A stretch of DNA of 64,000 nt from JBFXAF01 sp050184585. GTDB lineage: Bacteria > Pseudomonadota > Alphaproteobacteria > Rhizobiales > Rhizobiaceae. The DNA lies in assembly GCA_050184585.1 (NCBI GenBank), contig JBFXAF010000009.1:117156-181155 (forward strand), given 5' to 3'. This document shows, piece by piece, positions 16,442 through 24,842 of this stretch. A program made the position numbers and the translations under genes. The notes under the pieces are model-generated. The model did not search any database and was not told the DNA's origin. It saw only the letters and a program-made list of their open reading frames with translations. Each line of letters starts with the position of its first letter. Position 1 is the stretch's first letter.

Positions 16442-18496
16442 ATGCCAGCGACCGCCAGCAACGACCCGCTTCTCCAGCCGTACGAGCTCAAGCACCTGAC
16501 GCTTAAGAACCGCGTCATGTCGACCAGCCACGAGCCGTCCTACTCCGAAGACGGCATGCCCAAGGAGCGTTATCGGCTCTACCACGCCGAGAAGGCGAGG
16601 GGCGGCATGGCGCTCACCATGACGGCCGGCTCGGCGATCGTCTCGCGCGACAGTCCCGCCGCCTTCGGCAACCTCCAGGCCTATCGCGACGAGATCGTGC
16701 CCTGGCTGAGCGAGCTCGTGGACGCCTGCCACGAACACGACTGCAAGGTGATGATCCAGCTCACCCACCTTGGCCGCCGCACCGGCTGGAACAAGGCGGA
16801 CTGGCTGCCGGTTCTTTCGGCGTCTGCGGTGCGGGAGCCGGCGCATCGCGCCTTCCCGAAGGAGGCCGAGGACTGGGATATCGAGCGCATCGTGTCAGAC
16901 TACGCGTCGGCGGCCCAGCGCATGCAGGCTGCCGGCCTCGACGGCATCGAGTTCGAGGCCTACGGCCACCTGATGGACGGCTTCTGGTCGCCGCTCACCA
17001 ATAGCCGCGACGACGAGTTCGGCGGCTCGCTCGACAACCGCCTGCGCTTCTCGTCGATGGTCCTCGACGCGGTGCGAAACGCGGTCGGACCCGACTTCAT
17101 CGTCGGCGTCCGCATGGTCGCCGATGAGGATCTTGGTGGCGGTATCACCCGTGACGAAGGCGTGGCGATCGCCCGCCGCCTCGCCGATTCCGGCAAGGTC
17201 GATTTCCTCAACATCATCCGCGGAACGATCGAGACGGACGCCGCGCTCACGCGCGTCATACCGATCACCGGCATGGCGTCGGCGCCGCATCTCGACTTTG
17301 CCGGCGAGGTGCGCGCCGCGACGAAGTTCCCCGTCTTTCATGCCGCCCGCATCTCGGACGTCGCCACCGCTCGGCATGCGATTGCGACCGGCAAGCTCGA
17401 CATGGTCGGCATGACGCGCGCCCACATCGCCGAGCCTCATATCGTGGCCAAGGTCATGCGCGGCGAGGAGCATCGCATCCGCCCCTGCGTCGGCGCGACC
17501 TACTGCCTGGACCGCATCTACGAAGGCGGCGAGGCGCTGTGCATCCACAACGCCGCGACCGGACGCGAGGCGACGATCCCGCATGTGATCGCCAGGGCTG
17601 ACGGGCCGGCGAAATCGGTCGTGGTTGTCGGGGCAGGCCCGGCCGGCCTGGAGGCGGCGCGCGTCGCCGCCGAGCGCGGTCATCGCGTTACTGTTCTGGA
17701 AGCCTCATCGAAGGCCGGCGGGCAGGTGCTGCTTGCCGCAAAGAACCCGCGCCGGCGCGAGCTGGTCGGCATCGTCGACTGGCGTCTCGCCGAGCTCGAA
17801 CGTCTCGGCGCGACGGTGCGCTACGACATCTGGGCCGAGCGCGACGACGTGCTCGCGCTGGCGCCCGACGTGGTCGTCGTGGCGACAGGGGGCGTGCCGC
17901 AGAACCCACCGCTCGAGACAGGCGACGACCTCGTCACCTCCTCGTGGGACGTTATCGCGGGCGCCGCCAAGCCGGCCGAAACCGTGCTGCTCTACGACGA
18001 CAATGGCGGCCATCCTGGCATGGGCGCGGCGGAGATGATCGCCAACGCCGGGGCCAAACTCGAACTGGTCACGCCGGAGCGTTTCTTCGCACCCGAAATG
18101 GGCGGCATGAACCACGTTCCGTACATGAAGGCATTCCATGAGAAGGGTGTGAGGATCACCATCAACACCCGCGTGAAGGCCGTCCGGCGCGACGGCAACC
18201 GTCTGGTCGCGAGGCTGTGTTCCGATTTCGCCAGCGGATGGAGCGAGGAGAGGGTCGTCGACCAGATCGTGGTCGAGCACGGCACCTCGCCGCTCGACGA
18301 TGTCTATCGATCGCTGAAGTCGCTGTCGCGCAACGACGGCGCCGTCGATTATGAGCGGCTGGTGTCGGGCGGCGACATCTTCCCGGTCAAGCGGCCTGAT
18401 TCCAGTTTCATGCTGTTCCGGATCGGCGACGCCGTGGCGTCGCGCAACATCCACGCCGCGATCTATGACGGGATCCGATACGCGATCCGGATCTAG
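16442..18496 (+). CDS. FMN/FAD oxidoreductase of the trimethylamine dehydrogenase / N-methylproline demethylase type
   Basis: A 684-residue protein with an old-yellow-enzyme FMN barrel (residues 1-360; GRRTGWNKADW, AYGHLMDGFWSP, RDDEFGGSLDNRLRF) fused to a FAD/NAD(P) half (GAGPAGLEAARVAAERGH, then ATGGVPQNPP). This is the build of trimethylamine dehydrogenase, 2,4-dienoyl-CoA reductase and the demethylases StcD and HpbA used for stachydrine and hydroxyproline betaine. The 4Fe-4S loop reads C349-VGA-TY-C355-x11-C367: three of four cysteines, with Ala352 for the second. The gene follows the MttB-like and enolase genes, which favours oxidative N-demethylation of a methylated amine or betaine. 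The start is the ATG at 16442. Confidence 0.85.
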   Translation: MPATASNDPLLQPYELKHLTLKNRVMSTSHEPSYSEDGMPKERYRLYHAEKARGGMALTMTAGSAIVSRDSPAAFGNLQAYRDEIVPWLSELVDACHEHDCKVMIQLTHLGRRTGWNKADWLPVLSASAVREPAHRAFPKEAEDWDIERIVSDYASAAQRMQAAGLDGIEFEAYGHLMDGFWSPLTNSRDDEFGGSLDNRLRFSSMVLDAVRNAVGPDFIVGVRMVADEDLGGGITRDEGVAIARRLADSGKVDFLNIIRGTIETDAALTRVIPITGMASAPHLDFAGEVRAATKFPVFHAARISDVATARHAIATGKLDMVGMTRAHIAEPHIVAKVMRGEEHRIRPCVGATYCLDRIYEGGEALCIHNAATGREATIPHVIARADGPAKSVVVVGAGPAGLEAARVAAERGHRVTVLEASSKAGGQVLLAAKNPRRRELVGIVDWRLAELERLGATVRYDIWAERDDVLALAPDVVVVATGGVPQNPPLETGDDLVTSSWDVIAGAAKPAETVLLYDDNGGHPGMGAAEMIANAGAKLELVTPERFFAPEMGGMNHVPYMKAFHEKGVRITINTRVKAVRRDGNRLVARLCSDFASGWSEERVVDQIVVEHGTSPLDDVYRSLKSLSRNDGAVDYERLVSGGDIFPVKRPDSSFMLFRIGDAVASRNIHAAIYDGIRYAIRI

Positions 18497-18501
18497 TAAA
18501 C

Positions 18502-18530
18502 TTGTCGACGCATCGCCGGGGTGCTAAATA
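18502..18530 (+). promoter_or_regulatory. Predicted sigma-70 promoter of the toxin-antitoxin operon
   Basis: TTGTCG at 18502-18507 and TAAATA at 18525-18530 are 17 bases apart, a good match to -35 and -10 boxes. The -10 overlaps the left arm of the operator palindrome. The antitoxin ATG follows at 18558 with GAGGA before it. Confidence 0.6.
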
Positions 18531-18548
18531 TGACCACTGTGGTCATAT
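18528..18548. promoter_or_regulatory. Operator of the Phd/VapC operon, perfect inverted repeat
   Basis: ATATGACCAC (18528-18537) and its exact complement GTGGTCATAT (18539-18548) are separated by one base. The repeat covers the predicted -10 and ends nine bases before the antitoxin start codon. Phd-type antitoxins repress their own operons through such sites, so this is very likely the autoregulatory operator. Confidence 0.75.
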
Positions 18549-18557
18549 GAGGATGCC

Positions 18558-18800
18558 ATGAAGGAAATCCAGCTCAAGGACGCCAAGGCGACGCTGTCGG
18601 CTGTCGTGGACGGGGCGGTGGCCGGTGAACCAGCAATCATCACCCGTCACGGCAGGAAGGAAGCCGTCATCCTCTCATTCGAGGAGTATCAGCGACTTTC
18701 GTCGATCCCGAGCTTCGGGGAACTCCTGACGTCTTTTCCCGGCGACGAAGACGACATCCCTCCTCGCGAACGTACGCCGATCCGCGATCCGGAATTCTGA
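18558..18800 (+). CDS. Type II antitoxin, Phd/YefM family
   Basis: An 80-residue antitoxin: MKEIQLKDAKATLSAVVD, then EPAIITRHGRKEAVILSFEEY is the Phd/YefM N-terminal fold that dimerises and binds DNA. The C-terminal part (PGDEDDIPPRERTPIRDPEF) is acidic and proline-rich, as expected of a tail that wraps the toxin. It is preceded by GAGGA and lies nine bases behind a perfect palindrome. Its stop overlaps the toxin start (TGATG), the usual coupling that keeps the antitoxin in excess. Confidence 0.88.
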   Translation: MKEIQLKDAKATLSAVVDGAVAGEPAIITRHGRKEAVILSFEEYQRLSSIPSFGELLTSFPGDEDDIPPRERTPIRDPEF

Positions 18801-19234
18801 TGTATCTTCTCGATACGAACGTTATTTCAGCGGTCGCGCCAACGAAGGCGTCGATAGATTTCGCGCTCGTTGAGTGGATTCGAAAATCAAGTAGCCGCCT
18901 TTTTCTATCCGTCGTCACGGCATCCGAGGTCGGACGGGGCGTTGCCAAGCTTGAGCGCGAAGGGCGGCGACAAAAGGCCGAGGCGCTTCGGCGATGGTGG
19001 GGTCAAATCGAACATCACTATTCGCGCCGCCTCCTGGAGTTTGATCTAAAAGCATCTCACGCGGCAGGCATGATCATGGATCGGGCGCGTGGACATGCGC
19101 CGGGATATCAGGACATTGCCTTGGCCGCGACTGCTTCGGTGCATGGGTTGACGGTGCTGACCGCCAATGAACGACACTTCTCTCCTCTTGGCGTCGATTT
19201 TCTGAACCCGTTCAAAGCATTGCCGCCGCTTTGA
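18800..19234 (+). CDS. vapC: PIN domain toxin, VapC family
   Basis: A 144-residue PIN-domain ribonuclease of the FitB/VapC type. The acidic metal site is visible: Asp5 in LLDTNVIS, Glu43 in VTASEVGRG and Asp105 in YQDIALAAT, followed by N123 in TANERHF near the end. VapC toxins cut tRNA or rRNA; the target here is unknown. The unit lies between a catabolic operon and a signalling gene and is slightly AT-richer than its surroundings, which fits a small acquired module. The toxin looks intact. Confidence 0.9.
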   Translation: MYLLDTNVISAVAPTKASIDFALVEWIRKSSSRLFLSVVTASEVGRGVAKLEREGRRQKAEALRRWWGQIEHHYSRRLLEFDLKASHAAGMIMDRARGHAPGYQDIALAATASVHGLTVLTANERHFSPLGVDFLNPFKALPPL

Positions 19235-19289
19235 GCAGTACCACGCGCTGAAGTGCGGGCGTCCGGTGACAAAGCCGGCCGCGCTTCTC

Positions 19290-21365
19290 CTACGCCAGCG
19301 CGCCCTCGACCACCTTCAGCGCCGGCTTTTTCGGCGCCCGTGCGGCGAGCCATTGGCGCGCCTCGGCGTCCGGCATCGGGAAGGCGATGGAGTAGCCCTG
19401 CACCTGGTCGCAGCCGATCGACATCAGCGATGTCAGTTCGGCTTCGGTCTCGGCGCCCTCGGCGATGATGGATATGCCCAGCCCCCGTGCCAGCTCGGTG
19501 ATGGCGCGGACGATCTTGGCGTTGTCGCCCTTCAGGTTGATATTCTGCACGAAGCGGCGGTCGATCTTCAGCCGGTCGATCTCGTTCGGGTTGACGTGGC
19601 TGAGCGACGCATAGCCGGTGCCGAAATCATCCAGTTCCAGATGGATGCCCATGCTGCGGATGTGCCTGAGCTTTGATGCGATCCCGGTCTTTTCGTCGTC
19701 GAGGATTACCGATTCGACGATCTCCAGCGACAGCTTCTGCGGCGGCAGGCCTTCGGTCTCGAGGGTCTCGAAGAGGAAGGCGTCGAAGTCCGGCTCACGC
19801 AGTTCGGTCCCCGAGACGTTGATGGCGAGCCGTCCGAACGACAGCCCGCTGCGATGCCATTCGCCGGCCTCGCGGATCGCCTTGCGCACGATGATGCGGC
19901 CGATCTGCGCCATCAGGCCGGACTTCTCCGCGACGGGAATGAACTCGCCGGGCGAGATCATTCCGCGCTCGTGATGGTTCCAGCGAACCAGCGCCTCGAC
20001 GCCGGTGATGGTGCCGTTGGACAGCGAGACCTGTGGCTGGAAATGGACGCAGAACGTCTCGTCGGCGATGGCCGCCTTGATCTCCTTCTCGAGCTGCTTG
20101 CGATGATCGAGTTCGCGCCGCAGCTCCTCGGAGAAGAAGGAGAATGCGCCGCCCCCCAGCTTCTTGACCGAATAGAGGGCGAGGTCGGCATGGACCAGCA
20201 GGTCGGCGGCATTGTCGGCGTCGACCGGATAGACGGCTATGCCGGCGCTCGCGCCGGGATGGATCGTCGCGCCGTGGAAATTGATGGGCTGGTTGATCTT
20301 GTCGAGGATGCGGCGCGCCAGGCCGTTGATGTCCTCGCTGGTGCCCGCCCCCGACAGCACCATGACGAACTCGTCGCCGCCCAGCCGGACGCACAGGTCC
20401 GACGCCCGGCACGCCTCGCGCATGCGCTGCGCCGTCACCACCAGCACGTAGTCGCCGGCCGCGTGGCCGAGCGTGTCGTTGATCTGCTTGAACCGGTCGA
20501 GGTCGAGCTGGAGCACGGCGAGCCGCTCCTCCCGGCGGAACGCCGCCTTGATCAGGCTGTCGAAATGGTCCGTCAGGAAGGTGCGGTTGTGCAATCCCGT
20601 CAGCCCGTCATGGATGGCGATGAAGGCCATCGAATTGCGCGCCTCCATGAGCTCGTGGGTGCGGCGCATGATCGCTTCCGACATCGGCCGGAAGATGAAC
20701 AGCGCCACCAGCACGATCACCGCGATGGTCGCGAAGAAGAGGGTGCGGTGGAGATCGAGCATGTTCGCCAGGCGCTCGTCGGCGGCGGCGTCGATACGGC
20801 CCGCGAGGGCGCCGTAGCCTGCCAGCGTCGCGTCGGCCACCGTCTCGTCGAGGCGGGCGCGTTCCTCGCCTCCGAGATAGCCGCCTTCTCCCAGACCGCG
20901 ATCGAGCGCCGCGATCAGGCGCCAGCCGTTCGCGGCGAGGCTGGTCGAGAAATGATCGAGATGGAATGGTTTCGAGAACAGGACGTTCTCGACCGAATCC
21001 GGGCTCAGTCGAACTGGCGAGGTGGGGTCCGCGGCGGTGCGCGCGAGGAGCTGGTCGTAGTCGCGCTCGAATTGCGCCGTCGCTTCCCTCAGCGTGAAGA
21101 GCAGCGCTTGGCGCTTGTCAGGGGTGGCGTCGGCGGCTGCGTTCGCCAGGAAGACGACTCGCTGCGACAGCGTCTTCTGGTTGGCGACGAGATTAAGCAG
21201 CGACTCGTCGCGCTGCTGCTCGGCCATCATCTGCTGGAGGAAGACATAGGACGCCATCGCCATGGCGGCGATGATGATGAGCGCGACCCAATAGGCGCTC
21301 TTGATCAGGAGCACGAGTCGTCCCGATCCGGATAGCGCGGTTTCCGGCTGCTGCTGTTGCGTCAT
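19290..21365 (-). CDS. Membrane-bound bifunctional GGDEF/EAL protein
   Basis: A 691-residue c-di-GMP enzyme. A membrane helix (about residues 18-42) and a second at about 208-230 flank a periplasmic domain that contains NQKTLSQRVVFLANAAAD, similar to the PilJ/NarX-type four-helix sensor. The cytoplasmic part has a GGDEF domain with the active motif RLGGDEF (about residue 328), and an EAL domain with GVEALVRW (about 457), LDDFGTGYASL and the EGAET loop. Both catalytic motifs are intact, so it could either make or break c-di-GMP depending on its sensor. It is transcribed away from gcdH across a 237-base divergent region. Confidence 0.93.
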   Translation of the reverse strand: MTQQQQPETALSGSGRLVLLIKSAYWVALIIIAAMAMASYVFLQQMMAEQQRDESLLNLVANQKTLSQRVVFLANAAADATPDKRQALLFTLREATAQFERDYDQLLARTAADPTSPVRLSPDSVENVLFSKPFHLDHFSTSLAANGWRLIAALDRGLGEGGYLGGEERARLDETVADATLAGYGALAGRIDAAADERLANMLDLHRTLFFATIAVIVLVALFIFRPMSEAIMRRTHELMEARNSMAFIAIHDGLTGLHNRTFLTDHFDSLIKAAFRREERLAVLQLDLDRFKQINDTLGHAAGDYVLVVTAQRMREACRASDLCVRLGGDEFVMVLSGAGTSEDINGLARRILDKINQPINFHGATIHPGASAGIAVYPVDADNAADLLVHADLALYSVKKLGGGAFSFFSEELRRELDHRKQLEKEIKAAIADETFCVHFQPQVSLSNGTITGVEALVRWNHHERGMISPGEFIPVAEKSGLMAQIGRIIVRKAIREAGEWHRSGLSFGRLAINVSGTELREPDFDAFLFETLETEGLPPQKLSLEIVESVILDDEKTGIASKLRHIRSMGIHLELDDFGTGYASLSHVNPNEIDRLKIDRRFVQNINLKGDNAKIVRAITELARGLGISIIAEGAETEAELTSLMSIGCDQVQGYSIAFPMPDAEARQWLAARAPKKPALKVVEGALA

Positions 21366-21602
21366 CCCAAGCCCTTGGAGTGCGTCTCGCGAAGCGTGGC
21401 ACGCTGTCGGCCAGACGTTAACGCGATGGTAATTTCTGAAGGCCGGTCCGTTTGGCCTGCCGCGTTTCCGGGTGGCTGGTTAGCGCGGCATTCCGGAAAT
21501 GCGCGGCATTTTCGCGATCCCTTCCGTTCGGGTGGAGTACGGTGCCGTTTTGAGCTATCGAACTGCCGCGCTAGGATGGCCGCGCGATCCGGAGGTGTGA
21601 GC
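21366..21602. promoter_or_regulatory. Divergent intergenic region between GGDEF/EAL and glutaryl-CoA dehydrogenase genes
   Basis: About 237 bases with no gene. A GGAGG ribosome site for gcdH lies at 21590-21594. No convincing operator was seen. Confidence 0.4.
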
Positions 21603-22808
21603 ATGAACGTCCAGGGCATGGCCGCGAAGGCCCCATCCTTCGTGTGGGACGACCCGTTCCTGCTTGACGGGCAGCTCTCCGAGGACGAGCGGATGATCCG
21701 GGATTCGGCGGCCGCGTTCGCGGCGTCGAGCCTCGCGCCGCGGGTGGAGCGGGCCTACCTCGAGGAGACCACCGATCCGGCGATCTTCCGCGAGATGGGC
21801 GCGGCAGGCCTGCTAGGCGTGACGATCCCTGAGGAATATGGAGGCGCGGGCGCATCCTACGTAGCCTATGGGCTGGTTGCCCGCGAGGTGGAGCGCATCG
21901 ATTCGGGCTACCGCTCGATGATGAGCGTGCAATCCTCGCTGGTGATGTATCCGATCCAGGCCTACGGGACCGAGGAGCAGCGGAAGAAGTTCCTGCCGAT
22001 GCTGACTTCGGGCGAGTGGATCGGCTGCTTCGGCCTGACCGAGCCGGATGCGGGCTCGGATCCGGGCGGCATGAAGACGAAGGCCGAGAAGACGGCGAAC
22101 GGTTACCGGCTGACCGGCTCCAAGATGTGGATCTCCAACGCGCCGATCGCCGACGTGTTCGTCATCTGGGCGAAGTCGGCCGCGCATGGCGGCGAGATCA
22201 AGGGCTTCGTGCTGGAAAAGGGCATGAAGGGCCTGTCGGCGCCGAAGATCGACGGCAAGCTCAGCCTGCGCGCTTCGATCACCGGCGAGGTCGTCATGGA
22301 CGGCGTAGAGGTCGGCGAGGACACGCTTCTTCCCAACGTTGCGGGCCTGAAGGGTCCGTTCGGCTGCCTCAACCGAGCGCGGTACGGCATCTCCTGGGGC
22401 GCGATGGGCGCGGCCGAGGATTGCTGGCATCGGGCCAGGCAGTACGGGCTCGACCGCAAGCAGTTCGGCAGGCCGCTGGCCCAGACTCAGCTCTTCCAGA
22501 AGAAGCTCGCCGACATGCAGACCGAGATCGCGCTGGGGCTCCAGGGCTCGTTACGTGTCGGCCGGCTGATGGACGAGCAAAAATTCGCGCCGGAGATGAT
22601 CTCGATCGTCAAGCGCAACAATTGCGGCAAGGCGCTCGACATCGCGCGCCAGGCCCGCGACATGCATGGCGGCAACGGCATCCAGATCGGCTACCACGTC
22701 ATGCGCCACGCGGCCAACCTGGAGACGGTCAACACCTATGAGGGCACGCACGACGTGCACGCCCTCATCCTCGGCCGCGCACAGACCGGGCTCCAGGCGT
22801 TCTTCTAG
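21603..22808 (+). CDS. gcdH: Glutaryl-CoA dehydrogenase
   Basis: A 401-residue acyl-CoA dehydrogenase that oxidises and decarboxylates glutaryl-CoA to crotonyl-CoA, the step that closes lysine, tryptophan and glutarate breakdown. Family signs are WDDPFLLDGQLSEDERMIRD at the N-terminus, GLTEPDAGSDPGGM, the NARYGISWG-like NRARYGISWGAMGA and the catalytic base Glu in TYEGTHDVHALILGRA near the C-terminus. The start is the ATG at 21603 behind GGAGG; the frame is open further up but lies in the promoter region. The DapB-like gene follows 11 bases later. Confidence 0.92.
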   Translation: MNVQGMAAKAPSFVWDDPFLLDGQLSEDERMIRDSAAAFAASSLAPRVERAYLEETTDPAIFREMGAAGLLGVTIPEEYGGAGASYVAYGLVAREVERIDSGYRSMMSVQSSLVMYPIQAYGTEEQRKKFLPMLTSGEWIGCFGLTEPDAGSDPGGMKTKAEKTANGYRLTGSKMWISNAPIADVFVIWAKSAAHGGEIKGFVLEKGMKGLSAPKIDGKLSLRASITGEVVMDGVEVGEDTLLPNVAGLKGPFGCLNRARYGISWGAMGAAEDCWHRARQYGLDRKQFGRPLAQTQLFQKKLADMQTEIALGLQGSLRVGRLMDEQKFAPEMISIVKRNNCGKALDIARQARDMHGGNGIQIGYHVMRHAANLETVNTYEGTHDVHALILGRAQTGLQAFF

Positions 22809-22819
22809 GTTTCGTTGAA

Positions 22820-23626
22820 ATGACCCGCATCGTCGTCGCAGGTTGCTCGGGCTGGGTCGGTCGCGCGCTGGTGGCCGCCATCGCAAGAGCCGACGATCTC
22901 ATCCTCGCCGGCGCGGTCAGCCGCTCGGCGGCGGGCAGCGACGCGGGGGAAGCGGCGGGCATCTCGCCGGTCGGCGTCGAAGTGGTCGATTCCCTCGCGG
23001 ATGCGCTCAGGACCCCGTCCGACGTCGTGATCGACTACACCAAGCCGCATGTGGTGAAAGGCCATGTGCTCGAGGCGCTCGCTGCCGGCCGTCACGTCGT
23101 TGTCGGCACGTCGGGACTGACCGCCGACGACTATGCGACGATCGATGCAGCGGCGATCAATGCCGGGCGCGGCGTGCTTGCCGCCGGCAATTTTTCCATC
23201 ACGGCGACGTTGCTGAGACGCTTCGCGCTCGAGGCCGCGCGGCATGTCGCCGACGTCGAGATCATCGACTACGCATCGCCGTCCAAGGTCGACACGCCCT
23301 CTGGTACCGGACGCGAACTGGCCGAGCTGATCGGCGCGATGCGCAGGCCGGCTACCTCTACTCCGGTGGACAAGCTGACAGGCGTGCGCGAGACGCGCGG
23401 CGGCGGCGTCGGTGCGCCGAACCCCGTGCAGGTGCATTCCGTGCGGGTACCGTCCTTCGTACTTTCCTGCGAGGCGATCTTCGGGGCCGACAACGAGCGG
23501 CTGGTCATCCGCCATGACGCCGGCTCGTCGGCCGCGCCCTATGTGGCCGGCACGCTGCTGGCCGCACGCAGGGTATCCGGCTTTGCCGGCCTGAGACGCG
23601 GGCTCGATGCGGTGATGGACGCCTAG
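22820..23626 (+). CDS. DapB-like oxidoreductase without the catalytic His
   Basis: A 268-residue protein with the dihydrodipicolinate reductase fold: a Rossmann N-terminus (VVAGCSGWVGRAL, in place of the usual GAAGRMGR) and a C-terminal domain with KVDTPSGTGRELAELIG and VHSVRVPSFVLSCEAIFG. True DapB has an HHRHK motif, whose first His is the acid catalyst. Here the same stretch is A152-S-P-S-K156, keeping only the Lys. So the protein is probably a paralogue that acts on another substrate; it may be annotated as dapB by similarity alone. It follows gcdH closely and its stop shares the CTAG with the stop of the convergent enolase gene. Confidence 0.75.
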   Translation: MTRIVVAGCSGWVGRALVAAIARADDLILAGAVSRSAAGSDAGEAAGISPVGVEVVDSLADALRTPSDVVIDYTKPHVVKGHVLEALAAGRHVVVGTSGLTADDYATIDAAAINAGRGVLAAGNFSITATLLRRFALEAARHVADVEIIDYASPSKVDTPSGTGRELAELIGAMRRPATSTPVDKLTGVRETRGGGVGAPNPVQVHSVRVPSFVLSCEAIFGADNERLVIRHDAGSSAAPYVAGTLLAARRVSGFAGLRRGLDAVMDA

Positions 23627-24726
23627 CCCACCGCGAAGACCGGCTCGCCGAAGACGGCTGGATCGACCTCCACCCCCAGGCCCGGCCCCTTCGGTGGAGC
23701 CATGACGCCATCGGCGATCCGGAAGTCGGCGCGGCCGTTGGAGACCGTCACCCAGTTGTGGAAATCAACCGTGTGCTGGCGCAGGTTTTCGGGCGTCGAC
23801 AGCATCAGTGCCGAATAGGCGGCGGTATCGATCTGGGCGCCTCCGGTGTCCTCGATCGTGATCTTGATGTTCCTGGCGATTGCGATGTCGCGGATCAGTT
23901 TCGCCTTGCTGATCCCGCCGACGCGGGCGAGCTTGATCGTGATGCCGTCGACCAGCCCGTCCCCGATCGCTCGCAGCAGCGTGTCGACGCCGTCGATCGT
24001 CTCGTCGAGCACCAGCGGCCGGTCGCAGGCGGCGCGGATCGCGAGATTCTCCTCGTAGCTCGCGCAGGGCTGCTCCAGCGCGTAGTCGATCGAGCGCGTC
24101 GCGGCGAGGAAGCGACGCGTCTCGGCCGTGCCCCAGGATGCGTTGGCGTCGCAGAAGAGCGTGATCCCAGCGGGAATCGCGGTGCGTACCGCCTCCAGCC
24201 GGGCGATGTCGTCGCCGACGTCGAGCCCGACCTTCACCTGCAGCCTGCGGTAGCCTTCGGCGACGTACTTCGAGGCCCTTTTCGCCATCGCTTCCGGTGC
24301 TTCCTGCGTGATCGAGCGGTAGAGCGGGATTGCCGTTCCTTCGGGCCCGCCGGTGAGCGCCGCCAGCGACTGGCCGGAACGGCGGCCGGCGAGGTCCCAC
24401 AACGCCATGTCGATGCCGGCCTTGGCATAGGGATGGCCCTTTAGGAGAAGGTCCATGCGCCGGCCGATCGCCTCGATGCCCGATGCGTCGAGGCCCACGA
24501 GCATGGGGGCGAGTTCCCGCATCGCCGCCCGCGCGCCCTCGGCGAAAGCCGGATCGTAGAAGGCGCCCAGCGGCGCCGTCTCGCCATAGCCGCGTCGGCC
24601 GTCGACCGTGGTGATCTCGACGATGCTGGAATCGAACCCCTCGGCCGAGCGTCCGCCCGAACAGGTGTAGGTCCCGTCCCGGAACGGCTGCCATTGCCGG
24701 AAGATGCGGATCGTCGAGATGCTCAT
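23623..24726 (-). CDS. Enolase superfamily protein, hydroxyproline(-betaine) epimerase/dehydratase-like
   Basis: A 367-residue muconate-lactonising-type enzyme. The cap includes DGTYTCSGGRSAEGFDSS; the barrel has LQVKVG at strand 2, CDANASW, LEQPC and LDETID as metal ligands, TIKLARVGG with the second catalytic Lys and IEDTGGAQIDTAAYSALM. From memory, the QVK form of the first motif, GHPYAKAGIDMALWDLAG and the ending PKGPGLGVEVDP resemble HpbD (4R-hydroxyproline betaine 2-epimerase) and cis-3-hydroxy-L-proline dehydratase more than muconate cycloisomerases. That fits the methylated-amine operon upstream, but they are separate units. Exact substrate unproven. Confidence 0.78.
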   Translation of the reverse strand: MSISTIRIFRQWQPFRDGTYTCSGGRSAEGFDSSIVEITTVDGRRGYGETAPLGAFYDPAFAEGARAAMRELAPMLVGLDASGIEAIGRRMDLLLKGHPYAKAGIDMALWDLAGRRSGQSLAALTGGPEGTAIPLYRSITQEAPEAMAKRASKYVAEGYRRLQVKVGLDVGDDIARLEAVRTAIPAGITLFCDANASWGTAETRRFLAATRSIDYALEQPCASYEENLAIRAACDRPLVLDETIDGVDTLLRAIGDGLVDGITIKLARVGGISKAKLIRDIAIARNIKITIEDTGGAQIDTAAYSALMLSTPENLRQHTVDFHNWVTVSNGRADFRIADGVMAPPKGPGLGVEVDPAVFGEPVFAVG

Positions 24727-24842
24727 TCCGGCAGGGTATCGGCTTGGGCGGTGCTTCGCGGTCGCTGGGGCGGCATCGCCCGGCGTCGGATTCCCGACAA
24801 TTGCTGCGTCAAACCGGATCGCCGCTCATGGCGCGTGACCGC

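Noticed and set aside
18558..19234. Part of a larger genomic island or prophage
   Set aside because: Only the two-gene toxin-antitoxin unit is present; no integrase, transposase, att-like direct repeats or tRNA at its borders.
19854..21335. A 490-codon plus-strand frame opposite the GGDEF/EAL gene
   Set aside because: The GGDEF and EAL motifs on the other strand are intact, so this frame is a shadow.
22820..23626. Naming the gene dapB
   Set aside because: The catalytic His is absent and the context is not lysine synthesis.
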